In this document: piece by piece, positions 1 through 8,231 of the stretch
Layout: the number at the start of each line of letters is the position of its first letter
Position numbering within the stretch: position 1 is the stretch's first letter
Assembly: GCA_044870245.1 (NCBI GenBank)
Contig: JBIOYR010000016.1
Coordinates: 1-64,000 of the forward strand
Reading direction: 5' to 3'
Origin: DATAFF01 sp044870245
GTDB taxonomy: Bacteria > Pseudomonadota > Alphaproteobacteria > Rhizobiales > Aestuariivirgaceae
Length of the DNA: 64,000 nucleotides
Notes under the pieces: model-generated
Told to the model about the DNA's origin: nothing
Database searches by the model: none
Seen by the model: the letters and a program-made list of their open reading frames with translations, nothing else
Position numbers and translations under genes: made by a program

Positions 1-689
1 TCGACATGACGGAGATGGCCGACCGCCTCGTCGAGCGACTGGACGCCGCCATTGAGGATGATGCCGAGATCGGGCCGCGCCTGCTTCAGCCGATAGACGC
101 GGCCGTGATCGAGCGGCGGCACCTCCCGATTCTGCTTGGGCGACAGGCCTTTGAGCCAGGCCTTGCGGGCATGGACAATGACGGTTCGGCAGCCGGCGGC
201 GGCGACCGCCGCAACGAAGGCGGAAAGCGCCTCCTCGTTGTCCTGATCGTCGATGCCGATGCGGCATTTGACGGTGACCGGCGCCGATATGGCCGACCGC
301 ATGGCGGCGACGCATTCGGCGACGCGCCCAGGCTCGGCCATCAGGCAGGCGCCGAAGCGCCCGGCATGGACGCGGTTCGACGGGCAGCCGCAATTGAGAT
401 TGATCTCGCGATAGCCGAGATCGGCGCCGATCCGGGCGGCCGCGGCAAGCTCGCGCGGCTCACTGCCGCCAAGCTGCAGCGCAACCGGCTGCTCGGCCGG
501 GTCGAAGCCGATCAGCCGCTCGACATCGCCATGCAGCACGGCCGCGGCGGTGACCATCTCGGTGTAGAGCAGCGCCTCGCGCGTCAGGATGCGATGAAAG
601 GCCCGACAATGGCGGTCGGTGCATTCCATCATCGGCGCGACGGACAATTTCCCGGCGCCCTCACCCGTCGCCTCAACCTCTTCGATCAT
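1..689 (-). CDS. dusA: tRNA-dihydrouridine(20/20a) synthase DusA, 3' end cut by window
   Basis: FMN enzyme that reduces uridines 20/20a in the tRNA D-loop. About 229 residues are present; the C-terminal third lies beyond the left edge. Reading from the ATG at 687-689, the protein shows VAPMMECTDRHCRAF near residue 18, YTEMVTAAAV, QLGGSEP and NLNCGCPSNRVHAGRFGACL, whose GCPS cysteine matches the catalytic cysteine of the family. Later come the VKCRIGIDDQD and VHARKAWLKGLSPKQNR stretches, which are typical of DusA rather than DusB or DusC. The MIEEVEATGEGAGKL leader is not conserved, so the true start could be slightly downstream. It stands alone, upstream of a REP-like palindrome. Confidence 0.93.
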   Translation of the reverse strand, partial: MIEEVEATGEGAGKLSVAPMMECTDRHCRAFHRILTREALLYTEMVTAAAVLHGDVERLIGFDPAEQPVALQLGGSEPRELAAAARIGADLGYREINLNCGCPSNRVHAGRFGACLMAEPGRVAECVAAMRSAISAPVTVKCRIGIDDQDNEEALSAFVAAVAAAGCRTVIVHARKAWLKGLSPKQNREVPPLDHGRVYRLKQARPDLGIILNGGVQSLDEAVGHLRHV

Positions 690-747
690 TTCGGGAGAAT
701 TTCGTTGCAGGCATCGCAATGTCAAGCGCATAGCGACGCGAAAAAGG

Positions 748-798
748 CCCCCTCATCCCCCTTCGGGGACCTTCTCCCCCGTTGCGGGGGGAGAAGGG
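748..798. repeat. REP/RIME-like palindromic element
   Basis: An intergenic palindrome between dusA and the secreted-protein gene. It has a CCCCTCATCCCCCTTCGGGG half followed by a strong hairpin: an 11-bp perfect stem, 770-780 pairing with 787-797, around the loop GTTGCG. The layout (CCTCATC, a small hairpin, then CCTTCTCCCC / GGGGAGAAGG) is that of the short interspersed palindromes common in Rhizobiales genomes. It could also terminate the minus-strand gene at 816-1415, although no T-run follows. Only one copy is seen in this window. Confidence 0.7.
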
Positions 799-815
799 AA
801 GTTGGGGCCGGAGAG

Positions 816-1415
816 CTACTGCGCGAGACCCGCGGCCTTGGCGGCCTCGTCGGCAGCCTTCATGCAATCGGCCTCGTTGCCGGCAGTCAGCGCGGCACGG
901 GCATTGTCGAGATGGGTCCGAGCCGAGGTCATGTCGATCGAGCCGCTCGGCGCAGCCGTGCTCGTGCTCGCCGACGAACCGGAGGGCTCGGCACCGCCCT
1001 GGGTACCCGCCGATGCGTCCACACCGCTCGCCTGGCCACCGGCAATCGCCCCGGTCGAGCCAGCACTGGTGGTCGCTGCTCCGGAGCTCGAGCCGGTGGT
1101 GGCGCTCATCTTCGAGGAGTCGGTGGTCGAGGTGCCGGCGGCGGTCTGCCCGGTCGTCGAGGTGGCTGCACCACCCTGGGTACCCGTCGCCGCATCAACG
1201 CCGCTCGGCTGGCCGCCTGCAACCGTGCCGGTCGCACCCTCGGCGGTGGTGCCCTTGGTCGTGTTGGTCGCCTGGGCTGCCGGCGTGGTGGCGCCGGTCG
1301 CGGCAGGGCCGATGACCTTCTCGATCTGGCTGAGCCTGGCCTGGCAGTCGGCGAAAGCCGGGCTCGCGAACAGCGCAAGCGCAACGAAGGCAGGCGAATA
1401 TTTCAGGAGCTTCAT
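816..1415 (-). CDS. Secreted low-complexity Ser/Thr/Gly/Ala-rich protein, function unknown
   Basis: A 199-residue protein with a clear Sec signal peptide (MKLLKYSPAFVALALFASPAFA, cleavage expected after AFA). The start is the ATG at 1413-1415, because an AAGGAGG ribosome site lies just upstream; a start 18 nt earlier would put that site inside the gene. The middle is almost only T, S, G and A and contains two near copies of a 24-residue unit (GGQPSGVDAATGTQGGA and GGQASGVDASAGTQGGA). The C-terminus (DNARAALTAGNEADCMKAADEAAKAAGLAQ) looks helical. There are two cysteines in the mature protein, one just after the cleavage site and one near the C-terminus, which may form a disulfide. I do not recognise a family. 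Confidence 0.8.
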   Translation of the reverse strand: MKLLKYSPAFVALALFASPAFADCQARLSQIEKVIGPAATGATTPAAQATNTTKGTTAEGATGTVAGGQPSGVDAATGTQGGAATSTTGQTAAGTSTTDSSKMSATTGSSSGAATTSAGSTGAIAGGQASGVDASAGTQGGAEPSGSSASTSTAAPSGSIDMTSARTHLDNARAALTAGNEADCMKAADEAAKAAGLAQ

Positions 1416-1532
1416 GGGACCCTCCTTGGACATGGGTTTTCCGGTCGCCGCATTGAGCTGCGGGGATATCTATCAATCCCTCGCCCAAGGCGCGGTTCCG
1501 CCATTGTTGGCGGCTGTGCAAAGTCGGGAACT

Positions 1533-3059
1533 TTAGCCCGTATAGAGACCGGCATGCGCGTTGCGCAGGGCAGCCTTTTCGACCTTGCCCATGGCGTTGC
1601 GCGGCAGCTCGGGAACGATCAGAACGCGCTTCGGCAGCTTGAACTTGGCGAGCCGGCCCTGCAACGCCGCCAGCACGGCGGTCTCATCCACTGTCGCGCC
1701 TGCTCGCGGCACCACCAGTGCGGTCACAGCCTCGCCAAAATCGGGATGAGCAATGCCGATGACGGCAGATTCGGCAATGCCTGAAATTTCGTCGATGGCG
1801 TTCTCGACCTCGCGCGGATAGACGTTCAATCCGCCGGTGATGATGAGGTCCTTGCCGCGGCCGACGATGTGAACATAGGACTGCTCGTCGAGCATGCCCA
1901 AATCGCCGGTGATGAAGAAACCGTCGCCACGGAACTCGGCAGCGGTCTTGTCGGGCTGTTGCCAATAGCCCTTGAAGACGTTCGGTCCCTTGACCTCGAT
2001 CATGCCGATCTCGCCCTGCGGCAGCGGGCGGCCGGCGGCCGGATCGGCAATGCGCAAGGAGACGCCGGGAAGCGGGAAGCCGACAGTGCCGGCCCGCCTT
2101 TCACCGTTATAGGGATTGGAGGTGATCATGCCGGTCTCGGTCATGCCATAGCGTTCGAGAATTGCATGGCCGGTGCGGGCGCGCCATTGCGCATGGATCT
2201 CGGGGGCGAGCGGGGCGGAGCCGGAGATGAAGAGCCTCATATGGGCGGTGAGAGCGGCAGTGAGTCGCGGCGACGCGAGAAGGCGCGTGTAGAAGGTCGG
2301 CACACCCATCATCACGCTGGCCGGCGGCAGATGATCCAGCACCTCGTCGGCATCGAAGCGCGGCAGGAACAGCATGCGGCAGCCGGCGAGCAGCGTGATG
2401 TTGGTCGCGACGAAGAGCCCATGGGTGTGGAAGATCGGCAGGGCATGGAGCAACGCGTCGGCGGCGGTGAAACGCCAGATCGCCATCAGGGCCTCGGCAT
2501 TGGACCTGAGATTCTCATGGGTCAGCATCGCTCCCTTGGAGCGGCCGGTCGTCCCCGAAGTGTAGAGCAAGGCCGCGAGATCATCGGCCTTGCGCGGGAT
2601 TGTGGAGAAGCTGGTGGATGCGGCAAGGCCGCCATCCGCCAGCGTGCCGGCGGAAATGTCGGGGGACCGCCAGACGCCCAGGGTCTCGAGCCGGGCCCCT
2701 GCCCGCTCGGCAACCGGCCGCAGCGCGGTTTCAGCGCCGGGGTCGCAGACGAAGAGCCGCGGCGCGGCGTCGACGAGGAAGGTCTCGACCTCGACTGGCG
2801 TGTAGCCGGTGTTGAGCGGCAGGAATGCCGCGCCGACCCGCAAGGTTGCGAGATAGAGCATCAAGGCCTCGATGCTCTTCGGCACCTGGGCGGCCACTCT
2901 ATCGCCCGCCGCAACGCCAAGCCCGGTCAGGACATTGGCAAAGCGCGCCGACACCGCCTCGACATCGCCATAGGTGAAGTGCCGGCCATCGGTCAGCGAG
3001 GCGAAAAGCCGGTCCGCCGGGTGACCACATGCGGCGACGCTGTCGTAGAAATTGGTCAT
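1533..3059 (-). CDS. matB: Malonyl-CoA synthetase (acyl-AMP ligase)
   Basis: Adenylates malonate and transfers it to CoA. The protein has 508 residues, the usual size for MatB. The AMP-binding core is clear: LLYTSGTTGRSKGAMLTHENL near residue 165, YGMTETGM near 300, the hinge ITGDLGML and the C-terminal lysine motif NAMGKVEKAALR. A malonate-specific reading is supported by the partner gene: its start overlaps the 3' end of malonyl-CoA decarboxylase by 4 nt, the classic matAB arrangement. It is the last gene of a four-gene minus-strand operon. Other short dicarboxylates such as methylmalonate are possible substrates. Confidence 0.92.
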   Translation of the reverse strand: MTNFYDSVAACGHPADRLFASLTDGRHFTYGDVEAVSARFANVLTGLGVAAGDRVAAQVPKSIEALMLYLATLRVGAAFLPLNTGYTPVEVETFLVDAAPRLFVCDPGAETALRPVAERAGARLETLGVWRSPDISAGTLADGGLAASTSFSTIPRKADDLAALLYTSGTTGRSKGAMLTHENLRSNAEALMAIWRFTAADALLHALPIFHTHGLFVATNITLLAGCRMLFLPRFDADEVLDHLPPASVMMGVPTFYTRLLASPRLTAALTAHMRLFISGSAPLAPEIHAQWRARTGHAILERYGMTETGMITSNPYNGERRAGTVGFPLPGVSLRIADPAAGRPLPQGEIGMIEVKGPNVFKGYWQQPDKTAAEFRGDGFFITGDLGMLDEQSYVHIVGRGKDLIITGGLNVYPREVENAIDEISGIAESAVIGIAHPDFGEAVTALVVPRAGATVDETAVLAALQGRLAKFKLPKRVLIVPELPRNAMGKVEKAALRNAHAGLYTG

Positions 3060-4393
3060 TCCGTTTCGACCTTGGCCGGCGGCGGCCGGCTGGCAGCGAG
3101 CCGACGCACCGAGGGAGCAGCGATGATCTCGCCGCGCTCGGCATAGGCCTCGTGGTTCCGCTCGATCGATTCGAGCGCATAAAGATAGTTCACCATCATG
3201 CCGGCAGCTTCGGCGAGGCCTTTGCGCGAGGTGTCGCCGAGCCAGTTCAGCCGCTCGAGCCGCGCGCCATTGCCGAGATGGAAGCGCGCCACCGGATCGA
3301 GCGGACGGCCGGTCGCGGTCTTGGCGGCAAGGAGATAGGAGGCAGCGAGCGGCTCGACCAGCTTGCGCAGGCGTTCGACGTGCTCGTGATCGTGCGGCCA
3401 GCCCGGCTCGTCAAGCATGGCGACGGTCTCGTCGGCAAGCGCACCGTCGCGCTCGAGCCAGCGACGGAAACCGGGGATCGGCGACAGGGTGACGAAGGTA
3501 TCGAGCTTCGGCAGGTCACGGCGGAGCTCCTCGACCACCTGCTTGATCAGGAAATTGCCGAAGGAGATGCCGGCCAGGCCGTGCTGGCAGTTGGAGATCG
3601 AGTAGAAGACCGCGGTGCGTGCCGCCGATTGGGGCAGCACCAGGCGGTCCTCGTCGAGGAGCGGCGCGATGGCCGACGGCATGGCGGTGGTGAGCGCCAC
3701 CTCGACGAAGATCAATGGCTCATCGACCAGCGCGGGATGGAAGAAGGCATAGCAGCGGCGGTCGGGCGGGTCGATGCGCCGTCTGAGGTCGTTCCAGTCG
3801 CGAATCTTATGGACCGCCTCATAGCGGATGATCTTCTCCAGCACATTGGCCGGGCTCGACCAGTCGATCCGCTGCAGCACCAGGAAGCCGCGATTGAACC
3901 AGGAGCCGAGCAGATGAGCGAGATCGCGGTCGAGCCCGTGGAGGGCGGGACGGTCGCCCAGCACCGCCAGCAGGTCGGCCCGCATGGCAACGAGCGCTGC
4001 GGTGCCGCCGGGGGCGCGGTTGAGCCGCCGGAACAGTTCCTGCCGGCGCGGCTCGGAGGCGTAGTGGATCTCCTGAGCGCTGTCGGCTGATGTCGTGGCG
4101 CGCCAGGCTTCGAGAGCGGATTCGAGCCGCGCCGTGTCGGGTCCGAAACGGTCCACCAGGGCGGAGAAGAATTTCAGCCGGTCGGCCTCGGACAAGTCGC
4201 CGTAGCGGGCAAGCGCCTCGCTCGCCATGGCGGTGCCCGACGCCTCGCCACGGCCCGACAGCAGGGCGCCCGACAGGGCGAGCAGGGCGCCAACGGGATC
4301 GCGGCCATCGCCGCGCCACTCGCCGCGCGACAGCAGCGCCCGACCGCTCTCGGTGATGGATGCCAGAAGATCGGAGAAGAACGAATTGGCCAT
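3056..4393 (-). CDS. matA: Malonyl-CoA decarboxylase
   Basis: Decarboxylates malonyl-CoA to acetyl-CoA. The protein has 445 residues and an N-terminal helical domain (about residues 1-170) followed by the GNAT-like catalytic domain. The family motifs HPALVDEPLIFVEVAL near residue 225, SNCQHGLAGISFGNFLIK near 270 and LSPIPGFRRWL near 300 carry the expected active-site His and Ser. It overlaps matB by 4 nt (ATGA), so the two are translationally coupled. It follows the BKACE gene by 26 nt in the same direction. No GntR-type MatR regulator is in the window. Confidence 0.93.
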   Translation of the reverse strand: MANSFFSDLLASITESGRALLSRGEWRGDGRDPVGALLALSGALLSGRGEASGTAMASEALARYGDLSEADRLKFFSALVDRFGPDTARLESALEAWRATTSADSAQEIHYASEPRRQELFRRLNRAPGGTAALVAMRADLLAVLGDRPALHGLDRDLAHLLGSWFNRGFLVLQRIDWSSPANVLEKIIRYEAVHKIRDWNDLRRRIDPPDRRCYAFFHPALVDEPLIFVEVALTTAMPSAIAPLLDEDRLVLPQSAARTAVFYSISNCQHGLAGISFGNFLIKQVVEELRRDLPKLDTFVTLSPIPGFRRWLERDGALADETVAMLDEPGWPHDHEHVERLRKLVEPLAASYLLAAKTATGRPLDPVARFHLGNGARLERLNWLGDTSRKGLAEAAGMMVNYLYALESIERNHEAYAERGEIIAAPSVRRLAASRPPPAKVETE

Positions 4394-4419
4394 GACAGCT
4401 CGACCGCGTGGCGCCTGGA

Positions 4420-5247
4420 TTATACTCTAAGCCCCAGAATGCTGCGGGCCTCGGCCGCCGTAGCGGGCCTCGAACCATGGTCAGCACAGAGATCGGCGAC
4501 CCGCCTGACTAGCTCGGCATTGGATTTGGCAAGCCGGCCGCGATCGTAGCGGACATTGTCCTCGAGCCCGGTGCGGCAATGACCGCCCAGCTCGAGCGTC
4601 CAACGGTTGACCTCGAGCTGCGTCGCGCCGATGCCGGCCGCCGCCCAGGTCGCTTGCGGCATCAGCCGGCGCAGCTCGGAGACTTCGAACTCCAGCACCT
4701 GGCGAATGGCCGGCATGGCATTCTTGATGCCGAAGACGAACTGAACATGGAGCGGCGGCTCGAGCAAACCTTCCTCGGCCAGGCGGATCGCCTGGTACAG
4801 CATCGAGAGGTCGAACACCTCGATCTCCGGCTTGATCCCGAAGGCCTTCATCCGGCCGGCGAGCTCGGCGATCAGGGTCGGATGGTTCTCATAGATGATG
4901 GTCGGAAAGTTGACCGAGCCGGTGGAGAGCGAGGCCATATCCGGTCGAAGCTCGAGCATCAGCCCCCGCTCCGCGCCCTTGCCTGAGCGGCCGCCGGTCG
5001 AGAACTGAATGATCATGCCGGGGCAGTGACGACGCAGACCCTCCTGGACCCTGGCGAATTTCTCGGGGCTCGAGGTCGGGGTCTGATCGTCGTTGCGGAC
5101 GTGGATGTGGGCCACCGTCGCACCCGCCTCGAAGGCCTCATGGGTCGATTCGATCTGCTCCTCGGGGGTGATCGGAACGGCCGGGTTGTTCTCCTTGCGT
5201 GGCAGCGAGCCGGTGATGGCAACCGTGATGATGGTCGGAGCGGTCAT
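4420..5247 (-). CDS. BKACE family (DUF849) beta-keto acid cleavage enzyme
   Basis: The family condenses a beta-keto acid with acetyl-CoA and cleaves the product to acetoacetate plus a new acyl-CoA; the founding member is 3-keto-5-aminohexanoate cleavage enzyme. The protein has 275 residues, starting MTAPTIITVAITGSLPRKEN. The zinc-binding AHIHVRN motif is near residue 48, FSTGGRSG near 82, and a second metal-ligand region GGHCRTGLEDN near 228. The substrate cannot be read from sequence. The ATG at 5245-5247 overlaps the stop of the upstream hydroxylase gene by 4 nt. The following genes, malonyl-CoA decarboxylase and synthetase, make acetyl-CoA, its co-substrate. A longer in-frame ORF upstream is antisense-like filler and was discarded. 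Confidence 0.9.
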   Translation of the reverse strand: MTAPTIITVAITGSLPRKENNPAVPITPEEQIESTHEAFEAGATVAHIHVRNDDQTPTSSPEKFARVQEGLRRHCPGMIIQFSTGGRSGKGAERGLMLELRPDMASLSTGSVNFPTIIYENHPTLIAELAGRMKAFGIKPEIEVFDLSMLYQAIRLAEEGLLEPPLHVQFVFGIKNAMPAIRQVLEFEVSELRRLMPQATWAAAGIGATQLEVNRWTLELGGHCRTGLEDNVRYDRGRLAKSNAELVRRVADLCADHGSRPATAAEARSILGLRV

Positions 5248-5984
5248 GGACTCTTGAGGTCGCGATCGAGCATGGCGACCCAGGGATAGCGTTGCGCCAC
5301 CTCCTCGGTATAGCCGAGATTGTTGACGGTGGCACTGCGCGGCATTGCATCGCCAGCATCGTAACTGGTGCCGATGAGCCGGTCGGCAATGCCGGTGGCG
5401 ATGCCGTAATTGCCCTTCTCGGCATGGAAATGGTGGAGTGCGTGATGGCGGCGCAGCCGCTGCATGAAGGCGAAGGGGAAGCGCACCGGCAGATGCGCCG
5501 CGCAATGGAAGAACTCGTAGATCAGGAAGGCGACCAGCCCGGCAGCAAGGGTGGCCGAGGCGCCGGCGAGCCCGAGCGTGAAATAGCCGAGCGGCAAGGT
5601 GAGCGCGAAGACCAACGGCAGCGTCGTGTAGAGGGCGCCGAACAGGACGGACAGGTCGTTGGGGTTCATATGGTGGTCGTAATGCACCCGGCGCCAAAAG
5701 GCGGCGGTCTGCGGCTGCTTGTAGAAGAGCTGACTGTGCAGCACGTAGCGGTGAACCAGGAACTCGACCATGGGGTAGATCGCCGCCACCATCAGCGGCG
5801 GCAGCAGCAGCTCCTGCCAGCTGGTGGCGAAGATGATCGCCACAGCCTCGAAGAGGATGGCGAGACCGGAATAGACGGCAACCGAATGATGGCTGGCAAA
5901 GGCCAAGAAGAATTCGCCCGGCGTCATCGCCTTCACCTTGCCCCAGGTCGCACCCCAGGCGGCATCGGACAGCAACATGCGCAT
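5244..5984 (-). CDS. Fatty acid hydroxylase / sterol desaturase family membrane di-iron protein
   Basis: A 246-residue integral membrane oxygenase with the histidine clusters of the family: HRYVLH, HYDHH, HCAAH and RRHHALHHFH, which bind two irons on the cytoplasmic side. At least four hydrophobic segments surround them, for example LPPLMVAAIYPMVEFLV and TLPLVFALTLPLGYFTLG. I chose the ATG at 5982-5984 because GGGAG lies 8 nt upstream; a longer TTG start at 6044 has no ribosome site. It is the first gene of an operon with BKACE, malonyl-CoA decarboxylase and malonyl-CoA synthetase, overlapping BKACE by 4 nt. Its lipid or small-molecule substrate is unknown. Confidence 0.87.
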   Translation of the reverse strand: MRMLLSDAAWGATWGKVKAMTPGEFFLAFASHHSVAVYSGLAILFEAVAIIFATSWQELLLPPLMVAAIYPMVEFLVHRYVLHSQLFYKQPQTAAFWRRVHYDHHMNPNDLSVLFGALYTTLPLVFALTLPLGYFTLGLAGASATLAAGLVAFLIYEFFHCAAHLPVRFPFAFMQRLRRHHALHHFHAEKGNYGIATGIADRLIGTSYDAGDAMPRSATVNNLGYTEEVAQRYPWVAMLDRDLKSP

Positions 5985-6200
5985 TTTCCCCGCTCCCTCG
6001 AACTGCCGAGTCGCGAAACTAGTGCGGGATGAAGTCGAGTTCAACAGCAGGCGGGCGGCATCAACCTCTGACAGCGGGCCTTGTCGACAGCCCTGGGGTG
6101 CATTCGCGTGTCGGCTTGTCTTGGGGTGGAATTCTATCTATGGATGCAACATGCACCCCATGGTTGTTGCGGAGCTATCGGTGTGGGGCCAAGATTGAGC

Positions 6201-6770
6201 ATGAGCGAGGCTGATCGCGTGTCTGCGAATCCTGAGTCCGAGTTGTCGGAAGACGAAGTGGCCCGCCTGCGTCGGCTGCTTCGTGACATACCCCCAAATC
6301 AGGCCGAACCGCCAGCACCTTGCAAGAACCTTCGTGAGGTTGGAGCCGAGTTGCACGGCATCAACGCGCGGCTGGACCTCATGCAGAAGATATTTGGCGG
6401 GTCCGCATTGGTCGCCATGGCATGCCTCGGCTTCCTCTTCGTCCGGACCATCGATATTGCGGTTTCGATCGGGAAAATCGAGACCAGGTTCGTTGCGGTC
6501 GACGAGCGCTTCGTTGCGGTCGACGAGCGCTTCGACGGTGTCGACAAGCGGCTCGACGGTGTCGACAAACGCCTCGACGGCATTGACAAACGCCTCGACG
6601 GCATCGACCAGCACCTCGACGGCATCGACCAGCACCTCGAGGGCATCGACCGGCACCTCGAGGGCATCGACCAGCGAGTCACTGGCCTTGAAAGGCGCTT
6701 CGATGGTCTCGACAATCGGCTCGACACCATCACCTCTCTCCTCACGCCTCCCAAGATTCAGCAGCAGTGA
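6201..6770 (+). CDS. Membrane-anchored coiled-coil protein with heptad tandem repeats
   Basis: A 189-residue protein. Start chosen at MSEADRVSANPE (6201), where the sequence becomes protein-like; an in-frame ATG 120 nt earlier adds an unconserved leader. The N-terminus is cytosolic and acidic. One transmembrane helix (GGSALVAMACLGFLFVRTI) lies near residues 68-88. It is followed by nine near-identical 7-residue units of the RLDGIDK / HLEGIDQ type, which will form a long continuous coiled coil. The same design (one TM plus an RLDxVExRLD coil) recurs in the next gene. No known family is recognised. The repeats are exact 21-bp units in DNA, so allele length may vary between strains. Confidence 0.75.
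   Translation: MSEADRVSANPESELSEDEVARLRRLLRDIPPNQAEPPAPCKNLREVGAELHGINARLDLMQKIFGGSALVAMACLGFLFVRTIDIAVSIGKIETRFVAVDERFVAVDERFDGVDKRLDGVDKRLDGIDKRLDGIDQHLDGIDQHLEGIDRHLEGIDQRVTGLERRFDGLDNRLDTITSLLTPPKIQQQ
6486..6674 (+). repeat. Nine 21-bp tandem repeats (in-frame minisatellite)
   Basis: Nine consecutive 21-bp units, all in frame with the coding region at 6201-6770. The first two carry FVAVDER and the next seven D/E-G-I/V-D variants. The units differ by a few substitutions that form a gradient (GTCGAC to GGCATTGAC to GGCATCGAC), which suggests stepwise duplication. Gain or loss of a unit would lengthen or shorten the coiled coil without a frameshift. Confidence 0.9.
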
Positions 6771-6857
6771 AGCAACGCCAGATCGATGCAACCAAAAGGC
6801 GTTCATTGGTTGTGATTGCCTCTTGCAGACGAGTCCGTTCGGCGCCTTGTCGATTCC

Positions 6858-7211
6858 ATGGCAACAGAGAACTTCAAAACCCTTTGGGAGGTCGCCATTG
6901 CGATCGATGGCCTCAAGTCCTCGATCGAGGGCATCAAGGGTCAGCTCGCCTTGATGAGCTTGGTGTTTGCCGGCTTTGCTGCCGCGTCGATCGGTGCGTT
7001 CGGCTACTTCTTCGTCGATTCGAAGAGCAGCGCCACGGCGCTGGTGCGGATCGAGACTTTACAGCAGGCTCAGAACATGCGCTTCGACAGCATCGAAAAG
7101 CGCTTGGACAATGTCGAAAGACGCCTCGACCAGATCGTGGGCTTACTCCAGCCGAAGCAGCAGGGGCTGTTGGGCGGACGCGCGAGTGTCGATCCCGCAG
7201 GGACACGCTAG
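6858..7211 (+). CDS. Small membrane-anchored coiled-coil protein
   Basis: A 117-residue protein beginning MATENFKTLWEVAIAIDG (ATG at 6858). It has a short amphipathic N-terminus, one transmembrane helix near residues 35-57 (LMSLVFAGFAAASIGAFGYFF) and a C-terminal coil with RFDSIEKRLDNVERRLDQIVGLL. It sits 87 nt after the repeat-containing coiled-coil gene, in the same direction, and looks like a shorter paralogue of it. The tail after residue 98 is Gly/Arg-rich and probably disordered. Function is unknown. Confidence 0.75.
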   Translation: MATENFKTLWEVAIAIDGLKSSIEGIKGQLALMSLVFAGFAAASIGAFGYFFVDSKSSATALVRIETLQQAQNMRFDSIEKRLDNVERRLDQIVGLLQPKQQGLLGGRASVDPAGTR

Positions 7212-7325
7212 GCTGCCCTAGGGCGGGCATTTCCTCACAGTAAATTTTATTTCTGCTCATTGATCTCCGTCGGCCGTGTCCCTAATTTGGCTGCGAAATC
7301 ACAAGCCAAGCGGGAGCGCGCGCCC

Positions 7326-8231
7326 ATGTGCGGCATCGTCGGTCTCTATCTCAAAACGCCGGCATTGAAGCCGAAGCTCGGGGCGCTGTTTGCACCGATG
7401 CTGGTCGAAATGAGCAGTCGGGGTCCCGATTCGGCCGGGTTTGCCATCTATCGCGACCCGGTCGAGGCTGGCCGAGTGAAGCTCACCTTGGCGAGCGACG
7501 ATCCCGCGCTCGACTGGTCGGATATGGCAGAGAACCTCGAAACGGCGCTCGCGGCCAAGGTCGAGATCCAGCCTATCGCCAGCCATGCGGTGCTGATCAC
7601 CGATGCCGAGGAGCGGGCGGTCATGCGGTTTCTCGACCGGTCCCATCCGGAGATCCGGGTCGTCGGCGCCGGCCAACTCGTCGAGATCTTTAAGGAGACG
7701 GGACTTCCCGCCGATGTGGTGCGTCGCTTCGAGCTGACCAGGGCACACGGCTCGCATGCCATCGGCCACACCCGGATGGCGACCGAGAGCGCCGTGACCA
7801 CCGCCGGTTCGCATCCCTTTTCGACCGGCGATGATCTCTGCCTCGTGCATAATGGCTCGCTGTCGAACCACAACAGCCTGCGCGAGGAGCTGATCCGCCA
7901 GGGCATGACGTTCCGCACCGCGAATGACACCGAGGTGGCGGCCGCCTATCTCACCCATCGGATGCGACAGGGCGACAGCCTGCGCGAGGCGCTGGAGAAC
8001 GGGATCCGCGATCTCGACGGGTTCTACACCTTCTGCGTCGGCACGGCCGACGGCTTCGCGGTGGTGCGCGATCCGATCGCCTGCAAACACGCGGTGCTCG
8101 CCGAAACCGAGGATTGGGTGGCGATGGCAACCGAGTACCGCGCCATCGCGCAATTGCCGGGCGCCGAGACGGCGCGGATCTGGGAGCCGGCGCCGCAGAC
8201 CATCTACACCTGGGAAGGCCACGCCTCGTGA
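7326..8231 (+). CDS. mgsA: Class II glutamine amidotransferase subunit, N-methylglutamate synthase-type (MgsA/GlxB)
   Basis: A 301-residue Ntn-type glutaminase domain. Processing after Met exposes the catalytic Cys2 of MCGIVGLY. Other family signatures are RGPDSAGFAIY, GHTRMATES, HPFSTGDDLCLVHNGSLSNH, NDTEVAAAYL and DGFYTFCVG. The protein ends after the amidotransferase domain, so the synthase is split over three genes as in GlxB-C-D / MgsA-B-C systems. GGGAG 9 nt upstream supports this start. Its stop overlaps the GTG start of the next gene by 4 nt. Because tmm and tdm follow, I infer a role in N-methylglutamate synthesis; ordinary glutamate synthesis remains possible. Confidence 0.8.
   Translation: MCGIVGLYLKTPALKPKLGALFAPMLVEMSSRGPDSAGFAIYRDPVEAGRVKLTLASDDPALDWSDMAENLETALAAKVEIQPIASHAVLITDAEERAVMRFLDRSHPEIRVVGAGQLVEIFKETGLPADVVRRFELTRAHGSHAIGHTRMATESAVTTAGSHPFSTGDDLCLVHNGSLSNHNSLREELIRQGMTFRTANDTEVAAAYLTHRMRQGDSLREALENGIRDLDGFYTFCVGTADGFAVVRDPIACKHAVLAETEDWVAMATEYRAIAQLPGAETARIWEPAPQTIYTWEGHAS

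Noticed and set aside
5248..5697. 150-codon N-terminal extension of the BKACE frame
   Set aside because: It overlaps the hydroxylase gene in another frame and is basic and unconserved; family homology begins at MTAPTIITVAITG.
6486..6674. Regular repeats that could suggest a CRISPR-like array
   Set aside because: Units are 21 bp, contiguous without spacers and in frame with a coiled-coil protein; no cas genes are near.
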